Positions 56,252 to 64,000 of a DNA stretch of 64,000 nt are shown in pieces. This DNA is from Bacillus mycoides. GTDB lineage: Bacteria > Bacillota > Bacilli > Bacillales > Bacillaceae_G. The notes below the pieces were generated by a model. That model had not been told where the DNA came from, searched no databases, and saw only the letters and a program-made list of their open reading frames with translations. The stretch covers positions 4,397,001-4,461,000 of the forward strand of contig NZ_CP036132.1 of NCBI RefSeq assembly GCF_018742245.1. Direction: 5' to 3'. Numbering within the stretch: position 1 is the first letter of the stretch; each line of letters starts with the position of its first letter. Both the position numbers and the translations under genes were made by a program.

Positions 56252-58318
56252 TTATTTAAATAATATATCCTTACTATATTGCTTTCCGACGAGTAAGTCA
56301 TATTGAATAAACTCATATTGCTTTAACATCTCTTTTTGTTTCGCTGTTAAACCTTTTATTGCTTCTCCGTCTTTTCCTATCCTCAATTCGTCACGAAGTA
56401 CGGGAATTTCTTCATATAACTTCGATAAAAATTGATAGAATGGTGCCTTATTTAATCCAGCATAATCAAAGACAAGATTTGAAAAATAAATTGGACTTAC
56501 TAAGCCTAAATTGTCATTTGGAATATCAAAATTTGCATACATTAATAACGGCGTTTGTGCCATCGCTAATCGTTCACTTAGCGTTTTTTCATTTGTTATA
56601 TAACCAGTCTCTTTATAAAGAGATTTATTTATTCCTAACGATGGGAGATGATCGCCAAAGAATACTAGTAATGTAGGTCTATCTAAATTATCTAGTTGCT
56701 CTATTAAATATTTAAGAGCTTCATCTGAACGTCTTAAACCTTCTGTATAAGTCTCTAATTCAGCCTTCGATTCTTCATTTTCTAAACCACTAATTTCTAT
56801 TTGATTTTCGCCAAATCTTCCTTCTGTAAATGGAAAATGATTTTGCATCGTAACCGCATGAATAAAAGTAGGTTGTTTGTGCTTCTCTAATTCAGCTATT
56901 ATCTCTTTACTCATAGATAAATCGCTAATATAATCTCCATCAACTTCTACATTTTCCATCGTATCTTGTGCATTAAACTTATCAAACCCTAACACTTTAT
57001 ATACATCATCCCGTTTAAAGAATGAGCGACCGAACGAATGAATTGCACTTGTATAATACCCTTCTTTTTTCAAAGCTCGAGTAATAGATGGAATTTCTTT
57101 CTTATTTGTAACAACTTGCTGATACGGTATAGAGCCTGGTTTTAACAAACTCATTGAATAACTCGTTAGCGCCTCAAATTCAACGTTCGCAGTATTTCCT
57201 CCAAATGTAGGAGAAATAGTTTGTCCACCAGGAAAATTTTCTATATAATGATGCAAATTCGGTAAAGGATCTTCACTAAAGGAAAGATTCGTTAATTTCG
57301 TTGGATCCCAAAACGACTCGCTCATTACAAAAATAATATTTGGTTTCTCTTTTTGCTTCTGCGCCCCTATATTGCTACTATATTTTTTCTTTATATCGTT
57401 TGCTATTTGAAGCATATTTTCTTTTGAATAATCTTTCGGCTTTTCAATGACTGTCGTATCTAAATTACTTATAAATCCTAATACAAAACCATTTGAAGCA
57501 TAATTTTCATTTTGATCCCACAAAACGAACTCTATACCCGACTTTTGAAACAATTTATTCATAAACGTATTCGTAAAATTACCATACGCATATAAAACAA
57601 AGCTGGATCCTATTATAAATAGAACTCGTACGCCTACATGAACTTTTACATTTTGAATATATTTCCTTATATACATACCCGCTAAAATACAGGCAACAAC
57701 ACTTACAATAACGAGAAGAATATAACCCCAACTAAAATAATCCATCACCATCGGTATAACAGATTGCATATGTCCAATCTGTGTAAAATCAGAAGGATAT
57801 AGTGGGTCTCCCCTAAAAACAATTTTAAAGTGATTTACAATAGCCAAAATGATTAGCAAAATGCTTGTCAAGATAGTACTCAAAAAAACTTTCCCAAGCA
57901 CGTTATACACAAAAACATATATCGCATAAATTACAATTAAACTAAATATAAACTGTGCGTTATAATTGTAAATCCAATTCAGTGTATTTACGAAATCCAT
58001 ATTATTTTGCGTAAAAATAAAAAGCAAAGTAACCGCATGGGCTACTAAAAACATTCTAATATAAATCCTAATAATCGGTTTAAATTTATTAACTATATCT
58101 TTATTTAAATACGCAACATACAGTAGTACAATCCAAATCAAAATTGTCATTATACTTAAAACAACCTTTTGATTTAACATATCTTTCATCGTACCTAAAC
58201 TAAAATATCTTAAAATCAAGAAAAGTGTGGGTACAACATATAAGGTTACTACACCACTTAAAATCACTGAAATTAATATATTTCTTCTTGGCTGATGAAA
58301 TGAAAAATTATCCCTCAA
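56252..58318 (-). CDS. LtaS-like sulfatase-fold glycerol-phosphate transferase
   Basis: This 688-residue protein has five to seven membrane helices (to about 250) and an extracellular sulfatase-fold domain from about residue 315: NIIFVMSESFWDPTKL, PTFGGNTANVEFEALTSYSM with the likely nucleophile Thr in GGNTAN, and LLVFFGDHLPSLG near the metal site. It probably uses phosphatidylglycerol to build or prime lipoteichoic acid or a related polymer. TTG at 58316-58318 follows AGAGGGA and is the chosen start; a GTG 13 codons earlier has no ribosome binding site. It stands alone. Confidence 0.82.
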   Translation of the reverse strand: MRDNFSFHQPRRNILISVILSGVVTLYVVPTLFLILRYFSLGTMKDMLNQKVVLSIMTILIWIVLLYVAYLNKDIVNKFKPIIRIYIRMFLVAHAVTLLFIFTQNNMDFVNTLNWIYNYNAQFIFSLIVIYAIYVFVYNVLGKVFLSTILTSILLIILAIVNHFKIVFRGDPLYPSDFTQIGHMQSVIPMVMDYFSWGYILLVIVSVVACILAGMYIRKYIQNVKVHVGVRVLFIIGSSFVLYAYGNFTNTFMNKLFQKSGIEFVLWDQNENYASNGFVLGFISNLDTTVIEKPKDYSKENMLQIANDIKKKYSSNIGAQKQKEKPNIIFVMSESFWDPTKLTNLSFSEDPLPNLHHYIENFPGGQTISPTFGGNTANVEFEALTSYSMSLLKPGSIPYQQVVTNKKEIPSITRALKKEGYYTSAIHSFGRSFFKRDDVYKVLGFDKFNAQDTMENVEVDGDYISDLSMSKEIIAELEKHKQPTFIHAVTMQNHFPFTEGRFGENQIEISGLENEESKAELETYTEGLRRSDEALKYLIEQLDNLDRPTLLVFFGDHLPSLGINKSLYKETGYITNEKTLSERLAMAQTPLLMYANFDIPNDNLGLVSPIYFSNLVFDYAGLNKAPFYQFLSKLYEEIPVLRDELRIGKDGEAIKGLTAKQKEMLKQYEFIQYDLLVGKQYSKDILFK

Positions 58319-58609
58319 TTCATTCCCTCTTTTCTGTTTATTAATTTCACCCCGCACCGTGAAAATACTTCCTATAAAAATAACATATAACGTGTATTTC
58401 GTCTTCCTAATTGCTTTTACTATAAATATATTTTCTTAATTATCCCTTAACCATCAGTTAAATTTTGGATTTCAACCTATGGAGTATTGAAAAATCAAAT
58501 TACTACGCTCCACTTTATGATATAATAACTATGTTTTGGAAAACCTTAATACTATTAGGAATTTTTCATGAAAATACGAAAGAATTAATAAAAAAGGAGA
58601 TGCTCATTT

Positions 58610-59863
58610 TTGCTAAATAAGTTTAAAAGTTTACCTAAAGCGGTATATGCAATTTTGGCGCTTTCTTTCCTGTTGCACGTTTTTTGTCTAGTAAAACAGC
58701 CAGGATTAGATGGAGAGTTAGTCAAAGTAACATATGGTGCAAATGATGCGTTTAACTATTCGTTAACAGCTGAACAATTATTAAAACATGGTGTATTTGG
58801 CTATGTTTATTTAGAACCTAGTGAAGTTCCTGGAAAAAATGCTTATATCACACCAGGTCAACCACTATTATTAGCTGGCGCTATGATTATTTCTGATGTT
58901 ACATCACTTCCGTACTATTACGTAGCAACTGTCATTAATATGATACTGAACCTCTGTACAGTGTTATTAGTATTTTTAATAGGAAAAGAGTTGTTTGAAA
59001 AAAACATTTATGGGATTGTTGCGAGTATTTTATATGCTATTTATCCAAGTAACTATACATACTTCCGTACATTATTGACCGAAGTTCCTTCAATATTCTT
59101 ATTAGCGTTAAGTGTATATGTATTTGTTCTCGCATGGAAATACAATAAAGTAAAATTCCATATATGGTTTGGAATTGTTGTTGCTATTTTACTTATGTTC
59201 CGTCCAAATCCAGCTCCAATGATGCTCATTCCTGTTCTTGTCGTCTTGTTCACATATGGATTTAAAGACTCAATTCGAATTGGATTATTATGGTTCATTG
59301 GCCCGTTCCTTATTATCGGCGCCTGGGTTGTTCGTAACTATTTAGCGCTTCATCAATTTATCTTATTCTCAACGCAAGGTGCAGACCCATTAATTGCCGG
59401 TGCAGATCCGTTTAACAAAATTGGCTATGAAAATGTAGTTAATCAAATGAAAGCCCAAGGCTTAGATGATAAAGGGGCATACGCAAAAGATTTAATCAAA
59501 AATGGATTTAAAACGGATTTCACATATTGGTTCTCTTGGTTCACTGTTGGTAAAACAATTGAGTTATTCAAAACAGCTCCTGCTGTAGACCAATACCGTA
59601 TTCATAACTTTATACAAATGTGCCATAGAGTCTTTGTCATTGGTACATTCTTAAGTGGTTTCTGCTTCATGCTAAATTCATTTAAACATAAACGCGTTAT
59701 GATGCTAGTAGCAAGTTCTGTTATTTACATCATCTTCTCAAACTTATTCTTAGCAATTAATCGCTACGGATTTTTCATTAACCCTCTTATGTGCTTAATT
59801 CTTGCATATGGGTTAGTTTACACTGTGCAGAAGCTTCCATTTTTCCGCACTAACCAAGCATAA
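58610..59863 (+). CDS. GT39/ArnT-like membrane glycosyltransferase
   Basis: This 417-residue protein has about nine membrane helices and a first extracytoplasmic loop with acidic residues (DGELVKVTYGANDAFNYSLT), as in polyprenyl-phosphate-dependent GT-C enzymes of the PMT/ArnT type. The start is TTG at 58610-58612, ten bases after AAAGGAG; no in-frame ATG is nearby. It likely transfers a sugar from a lipid carrier to an envelope acceptor. Its location beside the LtaS-like gene, divergent, suggests teichoic-acid decoration as one possibility. Confidence 0.7.
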   Translation: MLNKFKSLPKAVYAILALSFLLHVFCLVKQPGLDGELVKVTYGANDAFNYSLTAEQLLKHGVFGYVYLEPSEVPGKNAYITPGQPLLLAGAMIISDVTSLPYYYVATVINMILNLCTVLLVFLIGKELFEKNIYGIVASILYAIYPSNYTYFRTLLTEVPSIFLLALSVYVFVLAWKYNKVKFHIWFGIVVAILLMFRPNPAPMMLIPVLVVLFTYGFKDSIRIGLLWFIGPFLIIGAWVVRNYLALHQFILFSTQGADPLIAGADPFNKIGYENVVNQMKAQGLDDKGAYAKDLIKNGFKTDFTYWFSWFTVGKTIELFKTAPAVDQYRIHNFIQMCHRVFVIGTFLSGFCFMLNSFKHKRVMMLVASSVIYIIFSNLFLAINRYGFFINPLMCLILAYGLVYTVQKLPFFRTNQA

Positions 59864-59864
59864 T

Positions 59865-59902
59865 AAAAAAGAGGTCGTCCAAAGATGGACGATCTCTTTT
59901 TT
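59865..59902. terminator. Bidirectional terminator
   Basis: AAAAAAGAGGTCGTCC and GGACGATCTCTTTTTT form a stem between convergent genes. Confidence 0.88.
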
Positions 59903-59904
59903 AT

Positions 59905-60633
59905 TTACCCAACACTTTGAACACGGCCAAGTTGTCCATCTTGTAATCGAACTTTAATTCCATGCGTATGTGTTTCACTATTTGTTAAAATATCTTTCAC
60001 AACACCACTCACTGTTTTACTATAATCTGTATCTAATTGGATAACCACATGTGAACCGACCGAAATTTGCGATCTTGTCGGTTTCCCACCTGTTGCTTGT
60101 CTTGTTTTTTCTTGTTTTTGTGTTCTCTCTTGTTGTGCAGACTGTTGTTTTTGTTGCTCTTGTACACGTCTTTGTTCTTCTTGCTTACGTTTTTCTTCCT
60201 CTACTCTTTGTTGCTCTTCTTGCTTACGCTTTTCTTCTTCTACTCTTTGTTGCTCTTCTTGCTTACGCTTTTCTTCTTCTACTCTTTGTTGCTCTTCTTG
60301 CTTACGTTTTTCTTCTTCTACTCTTTGTTGTTCTTCTTGCTTACGCTTTTCTTCTTCCGCTTTTTGCTGTTCTTCTTGCTTACGCTTTTCTTCTTCCGCT
60401 TTTTGCTGTTCTTCTTGCTTACGCTTTTCTTCTTCCGCTTTTTGCTGCTCTTCTTGCTTACGTTTTTCTTCTTCTGCTTTTTGCTGCTCTTCTCCCTTCT
60501 TATCTTCTTCAATTTTCTTCTCATCTATTTTCTGTTCTTCCGCCGCTTTCAGCTTGTCCTCTTCATCTTTACAAGCTGTTAAAGCAACTACGCATAAGCC
60601 TGTAAGTAAAAATAATAATAATTTCTTTAACAT
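59905..60633 (-). CDS. Lipoprotein with Glu/Lys/Gln coiled-coil repeat and YwbE domain
   Basis: This 242-residue protein has a signal peptide with lipobox LTAC (Cys near 21), a highly charged coiled-coil region built from nine 13-residue units of the type EEQQKAEEEKRKQ (about 48-165), a Gln/Lys linker, and a C-terminal domain of about 60 residues (RSQISVGSHVVIQL...VVKDILTNS...HGIKVRLQDGQLGRVQ) that matches the small, normally free-standing YwbE (DUF2196) family. The domain would be held outside the membrane on a long helical stalk. AGGAGGA precedes the ATG. Function of YwbE is unknown to me. Confidence 0.8.
   Translation of the reverse strand: MLKKLLLFLLTGLCVVALTACKDEEDKLKAAEEQKIDEKKIEEDKKGEEQQKAEEEKRKQEEQQKAEEEKRKQEEQQKAEEEKRKQEEQQKAEEEKRKQEEQQRVEEEKRKQEEQQRVEEEKRKQEEQQRVEEEKRKQEEQQRVEEEKRKQEEQRRVQEQQKQQSAQQERTQKQEKTRQATGGKPTRSQISVGSHVVIQLDTDYSKTVSGVVKDILTNSETHTHGIKVRLQDGQLGRVQSVG
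60140..60492 (-). repeat. 39-bp coding tandem repeat
   Basis: Eight clear 39-bp units plus a diverged ninth encode EEQQ(KA/RV)EEEKRKQ. The units fall into two blocks, four with KA and four with RV, each almost identical internally, suggesting block-wise amplification. Confidence 0.9.
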
Positions 60634-60743
60634 TAAAAAATCCTCCTATATATACATTACAAATAATGACCTTTAATAGAATAGCAAATATATATGAACT
60701 CCCTTGTCGTAATTTGTCGTATATATTGAATTTCCCGTATAAC

Positions 60744-60773
60744 AAAAGAACCTGTCATGTGACAGGTTCTTTT
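60744..60773. terminator. Terminator of the two-gene unit ending at 60822
   Basis: AAAAGAACCTGTCA and TGACAGGTTCTTTT form a perfect stem about 50 bases past the stop of the small membrane protein gene. Confidence 0.8.
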
Positions 60774-60821
60774 CGTTATTTATTATGAACGGGAAAAATG
60801 ATGAAATGATTAACATGTTTA

Positions 60822-61049
60822 CTATACAAGAGGAAGCATCCATAGTTTCCATATGATACACACGATTACTATAAAAATAAAATCAAACAAATCTAATCTC
60901 GGACCCTTTTTCATAGTCATATCTAACCACATATGAACCAATTTCAATCTTTTGTATTTATGAATATTTCTCTTTGCAAATCGGTAAGTAAGCACCCTCA
61001 GGATAAAAACTCCGGCTACGCAAATACATAATAAAATGAGAAATCCAAT
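60822..61049 (-). CDS. Small two-helix membrane protein
   Basis: This 75-residue protein has hydrophobic segments at about residues 2-21 and 53-71 with a basic middle (KRNIHKYKRLK). The start is GTG at 61047-61049 after GGAAGGG. It is 14 bases past the stop of the gene upstream and so probably forms a two-gene unit with it. Family unknown. Confidence 0.55.
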   Translation of the reverse strand: MGFLILLCICVAGVFILRVLTYRFAKRNIHKYKRLKLVHMWLDMTMKKGPRLDLFDFIFIVIVCIIWKLWMLPLV

Positions 61050-61063
61050 CACGAAATCCCTTC

Positions 61064-61360
61064 CTATTTTTGCAGCGTTCGTTCTACTATATGGTTCTTC
61101 AAAACCCATTCCTCAAACTGAGCACTTCCAAATTCCCAGCTCAAATCACGAGCATGTACAGAAAAAACGTAATAACCGGCATATTCGTCCATAAACATTC
61201 CTGCCCCTACATCATCTTTTTGAATACCGTATACTCCAAAATTAAAATACACATCCCACACGTCTTCATGCTTCCTCTTATAAGCAATCGATTCCATATC
61301 ACATTCAGTTCCGAAATAATCAAGATGTAAATGTACGCTATCATCGTATTCGTAATCCAT
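61064..61360 (-). CDS. Hypothetical acidic soluble protein
   Basis: This 98-residue protein (MDYEYDDSVHLHLDYFGTEC...) is acidic and aromatic-rich with no membrane segment or known motif. AGGGGTG precedes the ATG. It is upstream of a small membrane protein gene; the pair might be a soluble/membrane functional unit, but no family was recognised. Confidence 0.55.
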   Translation of the reverse strand: MDYEYDDSVHLHLDYFGTECDMESIAYKRKHEDVWDVYFNFGVYGIQKDDVGAGMFMDEYAGYYVFSVHARDLSWEFGSAQFEEWVLKNHIVERTLQK

Positions 61361-61480
61361 TTTATCACCCCTTATATTTGTACTTCTTTATTCCCTAAAA
61401 AATTCCTGCTATCTATACTCACATATGGGCACTTACCTACATATTATGCTTGTAGATTGACTTCTAGGAGGTGTCATATA

Positions 61481-62488
61481 GTGAAAAAATTAATAACCGT
61501 TTTTTGCATCATGTTACTAGCTGTTTTCACATTCGCTGCTTGTAGTAGTACAAAGGAAAGTACGAAAGAACAAGTTCAAAAAATTCGCGTTGGCGAAGTT
61601 ACCCACTCTCTTTTCTACGCACCTTTATATGTTGGAATTGAAAAAGGATTTTTTAAAGATGAAGGTTTAAATATTGACTTACAAACAACAGCTGGCGGAG
61701 ATAAAACGATGACCGCCCTTTTATCTGGCGGAATTGATATTGCGCTCGTTGGTTCAGAAACGTCTATTTATGTTCATCAACAAGGAGCAAAAGATCCTGT
61801 CATTAATTTCGCACAGCTTACACAAACAGATGGCACATTTTTAGTTTCACGTAAAAAATTGAACTCTTTTAATTGGAATGACGTAAAAGGTGTTACGTTT
61901 TTAGGACAGCGTAAAGGCGGCATGCCACAAATGGTTGGAGAATATGTTTTAAAGAAAAATGGCATTGACCCTCACAAAGATACGAACTTAATTCAAAATA
62001 TCGAGTTTGCTAATATTGCAAATGCCTTTGCATCTGGTACGGGAGAATTTGTACAGCTCTTTGAACCGACTGCAAGTATACTTGAAAAAGAAGGAAAAGG
62101 TTATATCGTCGCGTCTTTCGGAGCTGAATCTGGTACTGTCCCTTATACAACGTTTATGGCAAAAGAAAGTTTCTTAAAGAAAGATAAAGCTGCTGCAGAA
62201 AAATTCACTCGCGCACTATATAAAGCGCAGCAATGGGTTGATACCCATAGTCCCGAAGAGATTGCTAATGCTGTTTCACCACTATTTAAAGACACTTCAA
62301 AAGACATTTCAGTGAAAGTAATTGAGCGCTACAAAAAACAACATTCTTATGCGACAAATCCATTATTAGATGATGCAGAATGGAAACAGCTCCAAACGAT
62401 TATGAAAGAATCTGGTGAATTACAAAAAGAAGTTCCACATGAAGCGCTCGTCAATACAAAAATTGCCGAAAGCGTTATTAAGAAATAG
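61481..62488 (+). CDS. ABC importer substrate-binding lipoprotein (NrtA/SsuA/ThiY type)
   Basis: This 335-residue lipoprotein has a signal peptide with lipobox FAAC (Cys near 21) and an NMT1-like periplasmic-binding fold: RVGEVTHSLFYAPLYVGIEK then GFFKDEGLNIDLQTT, ALLSGGIDIALVG. The start is GTG at 61481 after AGGAGG; in-frame upstream codons include no signal peptide. It captures a small organic acid, sulfonate, nitrate-like anion or pyrimidine; the ligand cannot be told. It heads an operon with the ATPase and permease. Confidence 0.85.
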   Translation: MKKLITVFCIMLLAVFTFAACSSTKESTKEQVQKIRVGEVTHSLFYAPLYVGIEKGFFKDEGLNIDLQTTAGGDKTMTALLSGGIDIALVGSETSIYVHQQGAKDPVINFAQLTQTDGTFLVSRKKLNSFNWNDVKGVTFLGQRKGGMPQMVGEYVLKKNGIDPHKDTNLIQNIEFANIANAFASGTGEFVQLFEPTASILEKEGKGYIVASFGAESGTVPYTTFMAKESFLKKDKAAAEKFTRALYKAQQWVDTHSPEEIANAVSPLFKDTSKDISVKVIERYKKQHSYATNPLLDDAEWKQLQTIMKESGELQKEVPHEALVNTKIAESVIKK

Positions 62489-62499
62489 AGGCGAAGTGT

Positions 62500-63264
62500 A
62501 TGAGCTTTTTACAAATACGTAACGTTTCTCACTGCTTTTTTGCAAAAGAACATGCCAAACTTATTCTTGAAGATATGAGTTTGCACGTAGAAGAAGGTGA
62601 ATTCATTTCAATCCTTGGCCCAAGTGGTTGCGGAAAAACAACGCTCCTCTCCATCATCGCAGGGCTACTTGATCCAATTGAAGGTATCATATTTTTAGAT
62701 GGTGAACCGATTACAACTAAGACCCCATCTATGGGCTATATGCTCCAGCAGGATTACTTGTTTCCGTGGAAAACGATTGAAGAAAATATTATGCTCGGAC
62801 TTCATATTCGAAAGATTTATGATGAAAATACGAAAGAACATACATTAAAGCTCTTACAACAAGTCGGCCTATATGATATAGAACAGCAATACCCACGTGA
62901 ACTATCCGGCGGTATGCGCCAACGTGCTGCCCTCGTTCGAACATTAGCGACCGATCCAAAAATTTTATTGCTAGATGAACCATTTTCCGCACTTGATTAT
63001 CAAACAAAATTAAAACTAGAAGATCTCGTCTTCACATTACTACGTAACTATAAGAAAACATCCCTACTTGTGACACATGATATTGAAGAAGCAATTGCGA
63101 TGAGTGATCGTATTTATTTGCTGCAGGCGAACCCTGGAAAAATTGCAAAAACGTTCATCGTCCCAGAAAGTATCCGTTCCTTATCGCCATTAGAAGCACG
63201 CCACCACGATGACTTCCCATCCCTCTTCCAAGAAATATGGAAGGAGTTGGAACGACTTGGATAA
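62500..63264 (+). CDS. ABC importer ATP-binding protein (SsuB/TauB type)
   Basis: This 254-residue ATPase has Walker [10 protein letters not shown] (residues 40-48), the Q-loop [16 protein letters not shown] typical of the nitrate/sulfonate/taurine family, signature LSGGMRQR, Walker [13 protein letters not shown] and [17 protein letters not shown] precedes the ATG, 11 bases after the binding-protein stop. Its end overlaps the permease start by 8 bases. Confidence 0.9.
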   Translation: MSFLQIRNVSHCFFAKEHAKLILEDMSLHVEEGEFISILGPSGCGKTTLLSIIAGLLDPIEGIIFLDGEPITTKTPSMGYMLQQDYLFPWKTIEENIMLGLHIRKIYDENTKEHTLKLLQQVGLYDIEQQYPRELSGGMRQRAALVRTLATDPKILLLDEPFSALDYQTKLKLEDLVFTLLRNYKKTSLLVTHDIEEAIAMSDRIYLLQANPGKIAKTFIVPESIRSLSPLEARHHDDFPSLFQEIWKELERLG

Positions 63265-64000
63265 TATAAAACAACTACATGAGCAGTTTCGAAAAAAAGA
63301 AAGACAACATGCATGGTTAGCTCGCTCTTTACAACTTGTACTTCTTGTTCTTTTCTTTGCACTATGGGAAATAGCTAGTAAAAAGGAATGGATTGATCCT
63401 TTACTCTTTAGCTCTCCTTCAAGTATTTGGGATCTCTTTTTAATGAAATGGATTGACGGTTCCCTTTGGATTCACATATGGACGACATTACTTGAAACAG
63501 GAGTAGGCTTCATTCTCGGAACAGTACTCGGAGCTATTATCGCCACTTTCCTTTGGTGGATGCCACTTTTGGCCCGCGTACTTGATCCTTATCTCGTCGT
63601 CCTAAATGCAATGCCAAAAGTTGCACTCGGTCCAATCATCATTGTTATTTTCGGTCCAAACATTTCATCTTCTATCGCAATGGGAGTAATCATTTCAATC
63701 ATCATTACTATTCTCGTTATTTACAGCGCATTTCAAGAAGTCGATTCCAACTATATTAAGGTCATGGACACATTTGGCGCAAATAAATGGCAATGCTATA
63801 AGCACGTTATTCTCCCTTCATCTTTCCCTGCAATTATTTCAACGTTAAAAGTGAATGTTGGCTTATCATGGGTCGGTGTTATTTTCGGGGAACTCCTCGT
63901 TTCTAAACAAGGACTTGGCTATTTAATTAGCTACGGATTCCAAGTCTTTAACTTCACACTCGTCTTACTCAGTGTATTGCTCACTTGCGTCCTCGCAACT
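63257..64000 (+). CDS. ABC importer permease (SsuC/TauC type), partial
   Basis: 248 codons of the permease are present before the window ends. The start is TTG at 63257-63259, ten bases after AAGGAG, inside the ATPase gene. The protein has several hydrophobic segments and the EAA loop ([20 protein letters not shown] followed by VILPSS) that contacts the ATPase, as in BPD_transp_1 permeases. It completes a three-component importer. The C-terminal end lies beyond the window. Confidence 0.88.
   Translation, partial: MDNIKQLHEQFRKKERQHAWLARSLQLVLLVLFFALWEIASKKEWIDPLLFSSPSSIWDLFLMKWIDGSLWIHIWTTLLETGVGFILGTVLGAIIATFLWWMPLLARVLDPYLVVLNAMPKVALGPIIIVIFGPNISSSIAMGVIISIIITILVIYSAFQEVDSNYIKVMDTFGANKWQCYKHVILPSSFPAIISTLKVNVGLSWVGVIFGELLVSKQGLGYLISYGFQVFNFTLVLLSVLLTCVLAT

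Noticed and set aside
60051..60605. Leu/Phe/Val-rich plus-strand frames opposite the YwbE lipoprotein
   Set aside because: Antisense of the Glu/Lys/Gln repeat; they lack start signals.

Overview
The window is chromosomal DNA from the Bacillus cereus group (B. cereus, B. thuringiensis or B. anthracis type). It is AT-rich. It carries six copies of a short repeat matching bcr1, a mobile repeat confined to this group. It also has spore genes typical of the group: two collagen-like exosporium proteins and a gerI/gerH-type germinant receptor with a long N-terminal repeat. Housekeeping genes (leuS, metK, pckA, moaA/moaB/mobA, the ytqA-ytqB-ytzC and ytpA/ytpB/ytoA sets) match the Bacillus core genome. 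No rRNA, tRNA, CRISPR array or prophage was seen.

Layout. 0-11 kb is spore-related: the end of moaA, a collagen-like exosporium protein, two GerPA/GerPF-like proteins, a rhodanese, a MetX-like acyltransferase, the gerI-type operon and a His/Gly-rich probable spore protein. 11-18.6 kb holds an acetyltransferase, leuS behind a T-box leader, an MFS exporter, a KhtT/KhtU-type K+/H+ antiporter pair and a catalytic-domain-only integrase. 18.7-23.6 kb holds a BceAB-type ABC transporter, small proteins, and ytzC/ytqA/ytqB (wobble-uridine tRNA modification). 23.6-25.9 kb is a decayed patch: a racemase gene split by bcr1, a topoisomerase III remnant, a 68-bp duplication and a TPR-gene remnant. 25.9-31.6 kb holds a PepSY protein, ytpB, ytpA, ytoA, a PAP2 phosphatase and a glycosyltransferase. 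31.7-39.7 kb holds a camelysin/TasA-like protein, a 1382-residue S8 protease with cohesin-like and dockerin modules, and a NarL-type two-component system; protease plus two-component system lie between two same-orientation bcr1 copies. 40-45.6 kb holds mobA, moaB, small proteins, metK with a SAM-I riboswitch, and pckA. 45.7-53 kb holds small membrane proteins, a DMT exporter, a HesB-like protein, a second collagen-like protein and a tandem pair of paralogous membrane histidine kinases, one without its phosphoacceptor histidine. 53-64 kb holds a large-subunit catalase with an alpha/beta hydrolase, an LtaS-like sulfatase-fold enzyme, a GT39-like membrane glycosyltransferase, a lipoprotein with a coiled-coil repeat fused to a YwbE domain, and a nitrate/sulfonate/taurine-type ABC importer cut by the window end.

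The most notable observations are: (1) a sequence resembling the right end/omega-RNA of an IS200/IS605 TnpB element between a good leuS promoter and the leuS T-box, so probably transcribed as part of the leuS leader; (2) the kinase pair in which one member has Asp in place of the H-box His; (3) a bcr1 insertion with an exact TTTAT duplication inside a racemase gene, whose removal restores the active-site motif; (4) bcr1 copies that supply stop codons or terminal codons to neighbouring genes; and (5) the lipoprotein-YwbE fusion. All family assignments were made by reading sequence motifs, without database searches.
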